64,000 nucleotides of DNA from Rapidithrix thailandica (GTDB taxonomy: Bacteria; Bacteroidota; Bacteroidia; Cytophagales; Flammeovirgaceae): positions 1 to 64,000 of the forward strand of contig NZ_JBDKWZ010000024.1 in assembly GCF_039710355.1 (NCBI RefSeq). Direction: 5' to 3'. Shown in pieces: positions 1 through 7,858 of this stretch (position 1 is its first letter; every line of letters starts with the position of its first letter). The notes beneath the pieces were generated by a model. That model saw only the letters and a list, made by a program, of their open reading frames with translations. It searched no databases and was not told the DNA's origin. Both the position numbers and the translations under genes were made by a program.

Positions 1-122
1 AGCATGGCAGAAGAGCGGTTAGCTTTTTCTCCTATGGCCTTGATAAACTCTCAGAGGTGTTTTTAAATAATATCAATAATATGATTAAAAAAGCCCTCTG
101 CTTATTTTTGTCATGTACTTAG

Positions 123-353
123 ATAGAAAAGTTTAATGAACGTCTAAAAGCTCTCCAAAGCAAATATACATCTCCAAAATATGTATCTACATTAAAGAAA
201 ATAGAAAGAATGGCAGGACAATACCTCATTGGTAACGATGCTATTTTCCAAAATCAATACAGGTTAGAAAACATCAACTATTTTGTCATTATAAATGAAC
301 TAATTGCAATACAAAATTTTATAAATAGTATTCTTTTAGTGGAATGTCTTTAG
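123..353 (+). pseudogene. 3' remnant of an unidentified small protein gene
   Basis: An open frame of 76 codons runs from just after an in-frame TAG to TAG at 351-353. It has protein-like composition, with charged helical stretches such as KYVSTLKKIERM and hydrophobic INELIAIQNFI, but no start codon at its beginning; the first in-frame ATG is at 210. It lies directly upstream of the first RHS core fragment, where the other cassettes carry an immunity gene, so it may be the tail of an immunity gene from an earlier cassette. That role is inference from position only. No family was recognised. The rest of 1-400 is AT-rich and shows no other gene. Confidence 0.3.
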
Positions 354-400
354 TTCTTTCTGTAAAAATCATATTGTTAATGTAAGTGGCATCAATTGGA

Positions 401-421
401 GGCTGTCCTTTTCGGACAGCC
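401..421 (+). repeat. Perfect 8-bp hairpin at the left edge of RHS fragment A
   Basis: GGCTGTCC and GGACAGCC are separated by 5 nt (TTTTC). No T-run follows, so it is not a classical terminator. It marks the exact point where AT-rich sequence changes to GC-rich RHS core sequence. The right arm continues as GGACAGCCGGCAGC, which recurs inside RHS fragment D near 7711. Confidence 0.4.
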
Positions 422-932
422 GGCAGCTAGCCAACGAAGGCACAACCCAAATCGACTGGACGGTGTACGGCAAGGTGGCTAAGGTGGTGAAGGGGGAAGA
501 CTTTACCGAATACCGCTACGATGCCTCGGATGAAATCTCGGGCAACCGGGTATACAAAGGAGTGAAAGTAGGTGCTACCACCAAGATGACCCACTATGTA
601 CGGGATGTCTCGGATGAAATCTCGGGCAATGTGCTGGCCATCTACAAAGACCAGCAGGTCAGCGAGCAACCGGTCTACGACAGCAGTCGGGTAGGGCTGT
701 TCAGACGCTCCATCCAACCGGAAGGACAAGCAGAAGAGAGCCAACCCCAGGCCGGAGAACTGGCCTTGGGCCACCGTCAGTACGAACTGAGCAACCACCT
801 TGGGGCAGACGCCTAGTCCAATGTTTTAGCGACTATCACCGACCGGGTGAAATACAAGGACAACAGCCGGGCCTCCGAAGTGTTAAGTGCTTCCGACTAT
901 TTCCAACTAGCCGTCCGCCCTTTGGCAAACAA
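421..932 (+). pseudogene. RHS-repeat core fragment A (disrupted)
   Basis: The translation reads like the distal core of a Bacteroidota RHS/YD-repeat protein: TVYGKVAKV, YRYDAS..GNRVYKG, THYVRDVS..GNVLAIYKD, HRQYELSNHLG. The frame is open from 421 but stops at a TAG near 814. Relative to a normal core the copy carries short insertions: 12 nt (GATGAAATCTCG) at two TCG/GGC sites near 529 and 613, 15 nt containing TAG after the NHLG codons (about 805-819), and 14 nt containing TAG in what should be DYFPFG (about 904). If these are removed, the frame runs into the tip at 933. There is no secretion signal or start, so this is a silent fragment rather than a gene. Fragment B has the same insertions, so the copies are related by duplication. 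Confidence 0.75.
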
Positions 933-1925
933 ATGGCCGGGCGGAGCTACTCGGATGAAGCCTACCGTTATAGCTTTAATGGCAAAGAAAATGACAAGGA
1001 CTTCGGCAACCAGCACCTGATCCAGGATTACGGTTTCCGCTTGTACAACCCGGAGATTGGGAAGTTTTTGTCGGTGGATCCGTTGGCCCCGGATTATCCA
1101 TGGTATACACCTTATCAGTTTGCTGGAAATACTCCAATACAAGCAATTGATTTGGATGGTGCGGAACCTGAGCCTTATGGATATAGTAGAGTAGTAAGTA
1201 ACAATGACGCTAGAGAAAAATATGTAAACAAATATGGCACAGCAGAAGAAAAGTTAAAGTTAGAAAGGGACAAAAATGTTGCTCTTATGGTATCTTCAGG
1301 TATAATGATGTCTGGTTCAATATTTACTTTAACCCGCACTGCTGTTATTGCTTTTGCTAAAGGTGCAGGATCGGAAGCGGTTGTACAAATAGGAACAAAC
1401 ACATTAACGAATAAACCATGGTATGATTTTGACTATGGCGATATAATAGTAAATGGAGGTATCTCAACAGCAACGTCTGGAATGGGAGATTATTCACTTA
1501 TAAAAGTAGGAAAGGAAGTAGCCGGTGAACTGCTTAAAGCTTCTACGGATATAAAATATACAGATGATCAGGTGAGTTTTGAATTTGCTGGTTTACAAAA
1601 GGATCTAGGAGAAGCTACAATAGATTTTCAATTTGGTATAGCAGGGGGGATGTTTGGTAAACTACCAGAGTGGGGCTTTAAAATGGATGCTCAAAAAGTA
1701 CTCAAAGTGTTGGGGGGACAACTTTCAAAACTAAAGGGAAAATTGTCTATTTTAAAAGAAGCAAAGCCTAACTATAAAGAGGTTCAAGCGGAAATTGATG
1801 CTATTGAAAAACAAATTGAAGTAGTAAAGAAAAAGGCAGAAGAAGGAAATGGGACTGTTATAGGAATTATATTTGGAATAATTGGGGGAACATCAGCAGA
1901 TGGAGCGAAAGAGAAGAATAAATAA
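933..1925 (+). CDS. RHS core end plus C-terminal tip 1 (orphan polymorphic-toxin tip)
   Basis: The first about 55 codons are the terminal RHS core (YRYSFNGKENDKDFG, YGFRLYNPEIGKFLSVDPL), ending in the conserved NTPIQAIDLDG junction where RHS proteins switch to a variable toxin tip. The ATG at 933 is the internal methionine of the normal core QMAGR motif, so it is probably not a native start. The tip has about 270 residues, is AT-rich, and matches no toxin family I recognise. It has a hydrophobic stretch around residues 115-140, a Lys/Glu-rich helical segment around 255-305, and a Gly/Ile-rich segment near the end (VIGIIFGIIGG) that could insert into a membrane. Its probable immunity gene follows at 2047. 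The toxin role is known for the family; the activity here is unknown. Confidence 0.65.
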   Translation: MAGRSYSDEAYRYSFNGKENDKDFGNQHLIQDYGFRLYNPEIGKFLSVDPLAPDYPWYTPYQFAGNTPIQAIDLDGAEPEPYGYSRVVSNNDAREKYVNKYGTAEEKLKLERDKNVALMVSSGIMMSGSIFTLTRTAVIAFAKGAGSEAVVQIGTNTLTNKPWYDFDYGDIIVNGGISTATSGMGDYSLIKVGKEVAGELLKASTDIKYTDDQVSFEFAGLQKDLGEATIDFQFGIAGGMFGKLPEWGFKMDAQKVLKVLGGQLSKLKGKLSILKEAKPNYKEVQAEIDAIEKQIEVVKKKAEEGNGTVIGIIFGIIGGTSADGAKEKNK

Positions 1926-2046
1926 AATAGAAAATTATTTCTGGCAGAACTAATGTAAATGCGCTGATTTTGTACAGAAACTCAACAAAATAAGTTTAAT
2001 TAGCTTGTGTAATTTGAAATTTATTTTTTTGGTTAACGGTTTTTTT

Positions 2047-2592
2047 ATGAAGGCTATTTTTAATAAAATGACTAGTCTCAATGTTTCAACTTTGATAGGA
2101 ATTTTTGGGGTAACTGTACTAATACTAAATTTAGTTTATAAAGTAACAAATTCAAGTTCACTGAAAGAATCAGGTGTCCAAACTACTTGTGTAGTGACTA
2201 AATCTGGTTATACTATCATCTATGAATATGAAGTGAGAGGCGAAAAGTTTAAAGAAAGAAGAAAACACCCTTTTGATGGAATTGAAGTGGGAGATAAATT
2301 TATGCTCTTATACGACCCCTCCAAGCCTGAAAACCATATGCCGATGTTTTCGCATCCCGTTATAGATGAAGAAGGTGACTTTAAGGATACCTATACGACC
2401 AGTGTGAGGTTTGATTGGATGAATGATAATATTCATTTTTCTTATAAAGTAAATGGGATATACTATGAAAGAATTCAAAGGCTTCCTCCTGGTGTAGAGG
2501 TTGAAAATATTCGGTATAAGGTTTCTTATCGAAAAGACAAACCTCGAATTGCTTATATAAGGTTTTCACAAGAAGGCAGAGCGATAGAGTGA
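2047..2592 (+). CDS. Putative immunity protein 1, membrane-anchored
   Basis: The 181-aa protein starts at the ATG at 2047; a frame extension upstream to 2005 lacks a convincing start. One transmembrane helix (about residues 8-32, VSTLIGIFGVTVLILNLVY) is followed by a soluble part with two similar halves: YEYEVRGEKFKERRKHPFDGIEVGDKF and FSYKVNGIYYERIQRLPPGVEVENIRY. The pattern resembles DUF3592-type small membrane proteins, with a beta-rich domain carrying Tyr-Glu-Tyr and a VGDK/VENI turn. It sits 121 bp after tip 1, is AT-rich like the tip, and takes the position of an RHS immunity gene. Function is inferred from position only. Confidence 0.6.
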   Translation: MKAIFNKMTSLNVSTLIGIFGVTVLILNLVYKVTNSSSLKESGVQTTCVVTKSGYTIIYEYEVRGEKFKERRKHPFDGIEVGDKFMLLYDPSKPENHMPMFSHPVIDEEGDFKDTYTTSVRFDWMNDNIHFSYKVNGIYYERIQRLPPGVEVENIRYKVSYRKDKPRIAYIRFSQEGRAIE

Positions 2593-2678
2593 TTCACCCA
2601 AATGAAAAATAATATCAGTTGGCAAGGATAAGAATATATCTGGGGTTATTGCTTACTATTTACTTGATTTGAAGTAGT

Positions 2679-2714
2679 AAAAATCTCTTTTAGTAAGCTT
2701 CTGAGAGGTTTTTT
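2679..2714 (+). terminator. Possible terminator after cassette 1
   Basis: An imperfect stem AAATCTCT / AGAGGTTT with a loop of about 15 nt is followed by TTTTTT. It lies about 90 bp after the putative immunity gene 1 and before the IS630 left end. Confidence 0.35.
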
Positions 2715-2740
2715 CCAGCCATTGTAAGCAACTGTGGGCT

Positions 2741-3657
2741 TTAAAGTACCTACCAAAAAAAAATAGTGTATTTGGAGCCATAGTTTTCAAAGATATCCTT
2801 TACCCTGTTGTAGAGAGTGGTTTTGGAGCTGTAGTCCTGTGGCCTTATCCAGCGGGGTGCCGCCCAAAAGTGCTTCATTTGTTTCCATAATATTTCAATG
2901 AGGTTGAGCTCAGGGCTGTATGCGGGAAGGAACTGTAAATAAAGCCCTCTTTTCCGCCACATGGCCAGGTGTTCTTCTACTATTTTTGCCCTGTGCGCCG
3001 GGGCGTTGTCCAGTACCACCACCGTCTTTTTGGTTATGGCCTTGCTTACCTTGGACAATATGTCCACCACTATATGGGCATTTACTGCCCCTTCCACTAT
3101 GCGGCCATAAAAGCTTTGCCCCTTCACATTGAGCGCTCCCAAGACCGTATAACCCTGCCGTTTGGCCGGCAGCAGTACCTGCTGCCCTTTGGGCTGCCAA
3201 CAGCTTCCCGCGCAGGGCATGGCGCTTAAAAATGTTCTTCAAGGTCTGCACATGACAGGTTTTTCCGGTGACCTTGGACACCCTGTCAAGAAACAATTTG
3301 GACTGTTGTACTCCTTTTTTAGCCTTTCTGATCATTTTTTTTCCTCAACGACCGTGTAAATGCGCTTGCGGCCACTCTTGGGACGGTTTTTCAGTCCTTC
3401 CAATTTTTCTGTTTCCCACCGGGCCACCGTATCCCGCTTTACTTCCAGTATATCGCTGATCTGGTCAATGGTATAGCCTTTCAGGCTCAGTAAAAGCCCT
3501 TCTATACGCACGGTCTCCTGCCGGCTCATCGGCTGGGTGAGTTGGGCCTTCAGCCCAGCGGTTTCTGCTGCCGTGGCGGTGATAAAGCGATGTAGTCTCA
3601 TCCTGCAAAGTTAGCCTATCTTCAAATACTTTATTTTATTTTTGTGGGTACTTAAAA
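2741..3657 (-). mobile_element. Internally deleted IS630-family element with both ends kept
   Basis: The left end at 2741 (TTAAAGTACCTACCAAAAAA) and the reverse complement of the right end near 3657 (TTAAGTACCCACAAAAATAA) match over about 20 nt with few differences, as expected for terminal inverted repeats. The flanks are TTTAA and TTAAAA, compatible with IS630 targeting of TA, although an exact TA duplication cannot be fixed. The transposase inside is broken (see the pseudogene entry). The element separates cassette 1 from RHS fragment B, and its ends look well preserved, so it could still be moved by a related transposase in trans; that is inference. Confidence 0.7.
2750..3601 (-). pseudogene. 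IS630-family transposase, frameshifted and missing the first catalytic Asp
   Basis: Three overlapping reading frames together spell an IS630 transposase. The first (3601-3332) is an N-terminal helix-turn-helix (YTIDQISDILEVKRDTVARW). The second, from 3335, continues it (FLDRVSKVTGKTCHVQTLKNIFKRHALRG). The last (to 2750) has the DDE core end: VVVLDNAPAHRAK with the second Asp and FLPAYSPELNLIEILW with the catalytic Glu. A normal protein is about 340 aa and has a DEAGF-type first Asp motif before WQPKG. Here FKRHALRG joins WQPKGQQV directly in a different frame, so roughly 60-70 residues including the first Asp are gone. The first junction (3332/3335) could be an ordinary IS630 frameshift; the second is a true deletion. 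Confidence 0.8.
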
Positions 3658-3717
3658 CCTTAGAGAAAGTTGTTGTTTTATAAAATGGTGAGATAATTTG
3701 ATCCAAGGGTAATCCCC

Positions 3718-4204
3718 AATCAACTGGACGGTGTACGGCAAAGTGGCCAAGGTGGTGAAGGGGGAAGACTTTACCGAATACCGCTACGATGCCTCGGGCA
3801 ACCGGGTATACAAAGGAGTGAAAGTAGGCACTACCACCAAGATGACCCACTATGTACGGGATGTCTCGGGTGAAAGCTCGGGCAATGTGATGGCCATTTA
3901 CAAAGACCAGCAAGTAAGCGAGCAACCGGTCTATGGCAGCAGCCGGGTAGGGCTATTTAGACGCTCTATCCAACCAGAAGGGCAAGCAGAAGAGAGCCAA
4001 CCTCAGGCCGGAAACAGGCCTTGTTGGGCCACCGTCAGTACGAACTGAGCAACCACCTTGGGGCAGACGCCTAGTCCAATGTCTTGGCGACTATTACCGA
4101 CCGGGTGAAATACAAGGACAACCGCCGGGCCTCCGAAGTCCTGAGTGCCTCGGATTACTTTCAACTAGCCGTCCGCGACTGGCCGTCCGCCTTTAGGAAA
4201 ACAA
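3718..4204 (+). pseudogene. RHS-repeat core fragment B (disrupted)
   Basis: Nearly the same sequence as fragment A: TVYGKVAKV, YRYDASGNRVYKG, THYVRDVS..GNVMAIYKDQ. The first TCG/GGC site has no insertion. The second has a variant 12-nt insertion (GGTGAAAGCTCG, residues GESS). The 15-nt insertion with TAG after NHLG is identical to that in A. The 14-nt DYF/PFG insertion is present twice in tandem (about 4161-4188), and the following PFG codons are changed as well. An additional frame change near 4020 (AGNRPCWATVSTN) makes the copy doubly broken. Confidence 0.75.
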
Positions 4205-5143
4205 ATGGCCGGGCGGAAGTATTCGGATGAGAACTACCGCTATGGCTTTAACGGGAAGGAAAACGACAAGGACTTCGGCAACCAGCACCTGATCCAGGAT
4301 TACGGCTTCCGCCTGTACAACCCAGAGATTGGGAAGTTTTTGTCGGTGGATCCGCTGTTTAAGTCTTATCCTTGGGATTCAACATATGCTTTTGCTGAAA
4401 ATGATGTAATTAGCAGTATTGATTTAGAAGGACTTGAAAAATATAAAGTGGTTGGACGAAGTTTTGCTCCACGAGGATCATTTGAATTAACTCATTTTGA
4501 AGGCAAAGCTGATGATAGAACAAAGTTTGAAATAGCCGATTATAAAAAAGTTTTAGCTAGAATCCACGTAAAATTATTAATTGATCTAGATGAATGGCTT
4601 GTTGGAAAGGCAATTAGTTCACAACCAACAATATTAAAAGGTGGGTTATTTGGAGAATGGGAAATTGATAATCAGAGTATAAATATTAGTGATATAACTG
4701 GTAGTAAAGAGAATAAATTAATTCAAGTCAAAGGGGATTATTACGCAAAAAATGGAACTGAACTTGGTCCTGGGATTGACATCCAATTTAATTTAAAATT
4801 TGATGTTGATGAAGATATTTTACATATCTCAAGTAAAATTACTGGTAATGTTTTTCCAGCACAAGAAACTATGGTTTTTGATGCTGTAGGTAACGGGATT
4901 TTTATTGGAACATCATTAGCTGAAGGTAGTCCACTAACTAATGTTTGGGGAAGTGGCGAAGAAAATATCCTATCAAATTATTCTCTTAAAGTTGCCCTAG
5001 ATAATGAGGGGAATTTTAAAGGGATATATTCGCCAAACGGTCAAAATAAAAATGAGTTGATTAGTATAGATGAATGGAATAAAAGCTTTGAGAATCAAAA
5101 AGTTTGGGATGGTCAAGATAATAGGGATGATTATGAGGATTAA
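4205..5143 (+). CDS. RHS core end plus C-terminal tip 2
   Basis: The first about 52 codons repeat the RHS core end seen at 933 (YRYGFNGKENDKDFG, YNPEIGKFLSVDPL). The sequence then diverges immediately after DPL (FKSYPWDSTYAFAEND..SSIDLEG), which is the usual tip boundary. The tip has about 250 residues, is Asp/Glu/Ile-rich and looks beta-rich and soluble, without a membrane segment: EWEIDNQSINISDITG, DVDEDILHISSKITG, GEENILSNYSLKVAL. The C-terminus is acidic (DNRDDYED). I do not recognise a nuclease, deaminase or ADP-ribosyltransferase motif. The gene overlaps the start of a membrane protein at 5133, as toxin/immunity pairs often do. AT content is far higher than in the core fragment. Confidence 0.65.
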   Translation: MAGRKYSDENYRYGFNGKENDKDFGNQHLIQDYGFRLYNPEIGKFLSVDPLFKSYPWDSTYAFAENDVISSIDLEGLEKYKVVGRSFAPRGSFELTHFEGKADDRTKFEIADYKKVLARIHVKLLIDLDEWLVGKAISSQPTILKGGLFGEWEIDNQSINISDITGSKENKLIQVKGDYYAKNGTELGPGIDIQFNLKFDVDEDILHISSKITGNVFPAQETMVFDAVGNGIFIGTSLAEGSPLTNVWGSGEENILSNYSLKVALDNEGNFKGIYSPNGQNKNELISIDEWNKSFENQKVWDGQDNRDDYED

Positions 5144-5567
5144 GATTGTAAAAAATAAAGGAATGATATTTATAGGCTTATTATTTTTTATTATAGTTTA
5201 TATTCCATTAATACAAATAGCATTAGATGCTGCTAATTTTGGATTCATTTATGTGATCGGAGAATTTATAGATATAAAATTATTGAATTACTCTGTATTC
5301 TTTAATATTGGTTTATTCGTAACTTCATCAATTCTTTTATACTATTTAAGTGGAAAAATACAAAATATTGTGTTTTTTTCTTCATGCTTTTTTGTGAATT
5401 CAACTTTTAATTCCTTACTAAATTATCCAGCAATTTATAAAGAGTCTATTATTGATAGTTATTACATATTAATGTTTGTTTTCAAACCCATTTTTTTTGT
5501 TTTATATTTCTTTATAGTTTTTTATTCAAAATCTTATTCCAAGAGTCCGAATCTTCCAAAATCATAG
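5133..5567 (+). CDS. Putative immunity protein 2, four-helix membrane protein
   Basis: The 144-aa frame is best started at ATG 5133, which overlaps the last 11 bases of tip 2 and so suggests translational coupling; an earlier in-frame ATG at 5127 is possible. About four hydrophobic helices are visible: IFIGLLFFIIVYIPLI, YSVFFNIGLFVTSSILLYY, IVFFSSCFFVNSTF and YILMFVFKPIFFVLYFFIVF. The tail is basic and Ser-rich. No family recognised. A membrane immunity protein would fit a tip that acts at the inner membrane or in the periplasm, but this is inference. The codons are extremely AT-rich. Confidence 0.6.
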   Translation: MRIKIVKNKGMIFIGLLFFIIVYIPLIQIALDAANFGFIYVIGEFIDIKLLNYSVFFNIGLFVTSSILLYYLSGKIQNIVFFSSCFFVNSTFNSLLNYPAIYKESIIDSYYILMFVFKPIFFVLYFFIVFYSKSYSKSPNLPKS

Positions 5568-5707
5568 TGTAAGAGTTAAAATAGCTTTTGGATTTATCAA
5601 TTATGTTTGGACCTTCGGAAGTAAGGTGCTCATTGTGGTACTCCATCGTCCTGCACTTCAATACCTGCAAGGTAGTATAACAAAAGTTATCTCTACTGGT
5701 GCGCCAG

Positions 5708-5773
5708 CCCGGCCAGTGAAGTCCTCAGTGCTTCGGATTACTTCCAACTAGCCGTCCGCCCTTTGGCAAACAA
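5708..5773 (+). pseudogene. RHS core fragment C (short)
   Basis: About 66 bases match the part of the core just before the QMAGR methionine (GAAGTCCTCAGTGCTTCGG, then the DYF codons), with the same 14-nt TAG-containing insertion as in fragment A. The core upstream of this point is missing: 5568-5707 has no similarity to fragments A or B. Confidence 0.65.
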
Positions 5774-6910
5774 ATGGCCGGGCGGAACTACTCGGATGAA
5801 AGCTATCGTTATGGCTTTAACGGGAAGGAAAACGACAAGGACTTCGGCCACCGGCACCTGATCCAGGATTACGGTTTCCGCTTGTACAACCCGGAGATTG
5901 GGAAGTTTTTGTCCGTGGATCCGTTGGCTAAGAGTTATCCTGAGTTGACTCCATATCAATTTGCTAGTAATATTCCAATTATGAATATTGATATAGATGG
6001 TCTTGAGGGAGGTGCAGCCAATGGGGCTTCAACTTTAGAAAGGACGCCAGGTGGGGGATATGTTGATATAGCAGGAGCATCAGGCGTATTAAATTTAAAT
6101 AGCAAAATTTATAGTATTACAACTGGGGAAGGTGATAAAGCTAATACATTTTATTGGAATGCAGAAGAAGGGAGATATTTAGATAATAATAGAACAGAAT
6201 ATTACAGTTTTTCTTATTACAATGATGCTATATCGGTAGAGGAAAGTAAATTTTCAGGAGGTTATGCTGCAATTGGTTTCTGGAATAGTGGATTGAGAGT
6301 TGGTTATGCAGCTTATTCTAACCTACATTTGAAAGAACTTTATTCTTCTACATTGACATCTAAAAGTTCTGGTAATATTAACAGAGGTTTAAAATTACGA
6401 TATAAATATAAAAGTTTGGCAAGAAAGATGACTCTTGGAACTAAAGGAATGTTAGATGCCATTGACCCAGTAAAGCATATAAACTTGACGGATAAATTCA
6501 TGAGTGGTAGAATAGCCAAAGGAAAACTTGCGGTTCCAAGTTTTTATAAAACAGATTTATCTGTAAATGTACTAGGAGTAGTAGGAATAGCTTGGTATGG
6601 GTATAATTTATATGAAGCTGGTAGTCGAATTTATTCTTCTCCCAATCCAGGTAATCAAGCTACTTTTGAAGCTGTAGGGGCATATACAAGCTTTCAAAGC
6701 ATGAGGCTCACATCAACACTTATGACATCGTTAACCTTCACTCCACTGGGAAGGACTTGGAAATTAGGGATGGGAATCATAGTATCCGGTGCTGGAGGGT
6801 ATTATTCTCAAAAGTATAGTGGTGATGTAATGTTAAATATACTTGAAAACTATACTATTAAACAAGCACATATGTCAGAACTTAATAGAAGGGGAGGGAC
6901 AATAAGATAA
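5774..6910 (+). CDS. RHS core end plus C-terminal tip 3
   Basis: The N-terminal about 52 codons are again the RHS core end (YRYGFNGKENDKDFG, YNPEIGKFLSVDPL), followed by the junction LTPYQFASNIPIMNIDIDG. The tip has about 305 residues and is AT-rich. It has an N-terminal Gly/Ser/Tyr-rich beta part (GGYVDIAGASGVLNLNSKIY, NRTEYYSFSYYND), a basic middle (LKLRYKYKSLARKM) and a hydrophobic Tyr/Gly-rich segment (VLGVVGIAWYGYNLYEAGSRIY). No known toxin motif was found. A small membrane protein starts 11 bp downstream. The tight spacing and shared composition argue that the two form a toxin/immunity pair. Confidence 0.65.
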   Translation: MAGRNYSDESYRYGFNGKENDKDFGHRHLIQDYGFRLYNPEIGKFLSVDPLAKSYPELTPYQFASNIPIMNIDIDGLEGGAANGASTLERTPGGGYVDIAGASGVLNLNSKIYSITTGEGDKANTFYWNAEEGRYLDNNRTEYYSFSYYNDAISVEESKFSGGYAAIGFWNSGLRVGYAAYSNLHLKELYSSTLTSKSSGNINRGLKLRYKYKSLARKMTLGTKGMLDAIDPVKHINLTDKFMSGRIAKGKLAVPSFYKTDLSVNVLGVVGIAWYGYNLYEAGSRIYSSPNPGNQATFEAVGAYTSFQSMRLTSTLMTSLTFTPLGRTWKLGMGIIVSGAGGYYSQKYSGDVMLNILENYTIKQAHMSELNRRGGTIR

Positions 6911-6921
6911 TATTAGAAAGG

Positions 6922-7416
6922 ATGGATAAAGACTATAAATTATTAGGAGCTAGTGTCTACTATAACTCACTTGTGTATATTGGTTTTTACATTATAAATA
7001 CCCTTTTCTTTAACCAAAATTATATTGATTATGGTTTTTTAGTGTATTTTATAATTACAAATACATGTCTGTTTTTTGTATTTTCTTTGTTTCATACTTC
7101 TTTTGAAATCAGTGTTGAAGATGTTGTTCTAAGGAAAGAAATATTATCCTATAAAATAATAGAAAAAAGATATAAAAAGGAGAGTATTGATAAGGTAGTA
7201 TTTTCAAGTAGTCAGTGGTATAATAACTTTTTAGGTTATAAATGGCTATTATTCAAGTTTAAAGACGATAGAAAACCTGGTAAATATTTATGTTGGTTTT
7301 ATGCTTTTGAAACTATTGATGATATTAATTGTGAAAGCAAAATGATTTTTGAAAATCTTGCTTCTGAGTTTTACAGGAATCATTATGATATTGAATGGTA
7401 CCCAGAAAAACAGTGA
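6922..7416 (+). CDS. Putative immunity protein 3, membrane protein
   Basis: The 164-aa protein starts at ATG 6922 with a purine-rich GAAAGG just upstream, 11 bp after tip 3. Two transmembrane helices occupy about residues 14-30 (NSLVYIGFYIINTLFF) and 36-56 (YGFLVYFIITNTCLFFVFSLF). A cytoplasmic part of about 105 residues, with PH-like alternation of charged and aromatic residues (ISVEDVVLRKEILSYKIIE, NNFLGYKWLLFKFKDD), follows. The layout (two helices plus a small beta domain) is common among small membrane-bound proteins, but no named family was recognised. The immunity role is inferred from location. Confidence 0.6.
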   Translation: MDKDYKLLGASVYYNSLVYIGFYIINTLFFNQNYIDYGFLVYFIITNTCLFFVFSLFHTSFEISVEDVVLRKEILSYKIIEKRYKKESIDKVVFSSSQWYNNFLGYKWLLFKFKDDRKPGKYLCWFYAFETIDDINCESKMIFENLASEFYRNHYDIEWYPEKQ

Positions 7417-7444
7417 AATTTATCTCAAGGGGTGTTCTGGAATT

Positions 7445-7515
7445 AACTTTCAAGGTTTCTTAATTAAATGCTGCTTAGTTTTAGCACAGGCTTGGTTTTT
7501 AAACCTTGAAGAGTT
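7445..7515 (+). repeat. Palindromic element, copy 1
   Basis: The right arm AAACCTTGAAGAGTT (7501-7515) pairs with a left arm AACTTTCAAGGTTT that lacks one base. The interior of about 42 nt is nearly the same as in copy 2 (CTTAATTAAATGCTGCTTAG; ACAGGCTTGG). A 20-nt stretch that follows (TGGCAACCTGCTCCAAG) is also shared with copy 2, so copies 1 and 2 were duplicated together with the start of the next RHS scrap. Confidence 0.7.
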
Positions 7516-7785
7516 GAAACTGGCAACCTGCTCCAAGCTATCCACGAAGGCATAGTCCCAATTGACCGGACGGTGTACGGCAAAGTGGCCAAGGTGGTGA
7601 AAGGGGGAGGACTTTACCGAATACCGCTATGATGCCTCGGATGAAATCTCGGGCAACCGGTCTACGGCAACAGTCGGGTAGGGCTGTTCAGACGCTCCAT
7701 CCAACCGAAAGGACAGCCGGCAGCCAGTCAACCCCAGGCCGGAGAGCTGACCCTGGGCCATCGGCATCGGCAATACGAATGTAAA
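7516..7785 (+). pseudogene. RHS core fragment D (scrap)
   Basis: Contains ACGAAGGCATAGTCCCAATTG and then the TVYGKVAKV codons, the YRYDAS site with the 12-nt GATGAAATCTCG insertion, and then a direct jump from GGCAACCGG to GTCTACGGCAACAG that deletes about 150 bases relative to fragment A. It continues through the codons for the Arg-rich SVGLFRRSIQP region and ends in a duplicated CATCGGCATCGGCAATACGAA. An extra G in the poly-G run (GGGGGAGGAC) shifts the frame. It cannot encode anything useful. Confidence 0.7.
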
Positions 7786-7858
7786 AACTCTTCAAGGTTT
7801 CTTAATGAAGTGCTGTTTAGTTTTAGCATAGGCTTGGTTTTTCAAACCTTGAAGAGTT
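7786..7858 (+). repeat. Palindromic element, copy 2 (best preserved)
   Basis: Perfect 15-bp terminal inverted repeats, AACTCTTCAAGGTTT (7786-7800) and AAACCTTGAAGAGTT (7844-7858), enclose 43 nt. The size and ends suggest a miniature inverted-repeat element or a hairpin-forming repeat. No reading frame is present. Confidence 0.8.

Noticed and set aside
427..798. Minus-strand frame of 123 codons opposite RHS fragment A (and similar frames opposite fragments B and E)
   Set aside because: They mirror the RHS core sequence and have no signal, domain or start context; the plus strand spells known RHS motifs.
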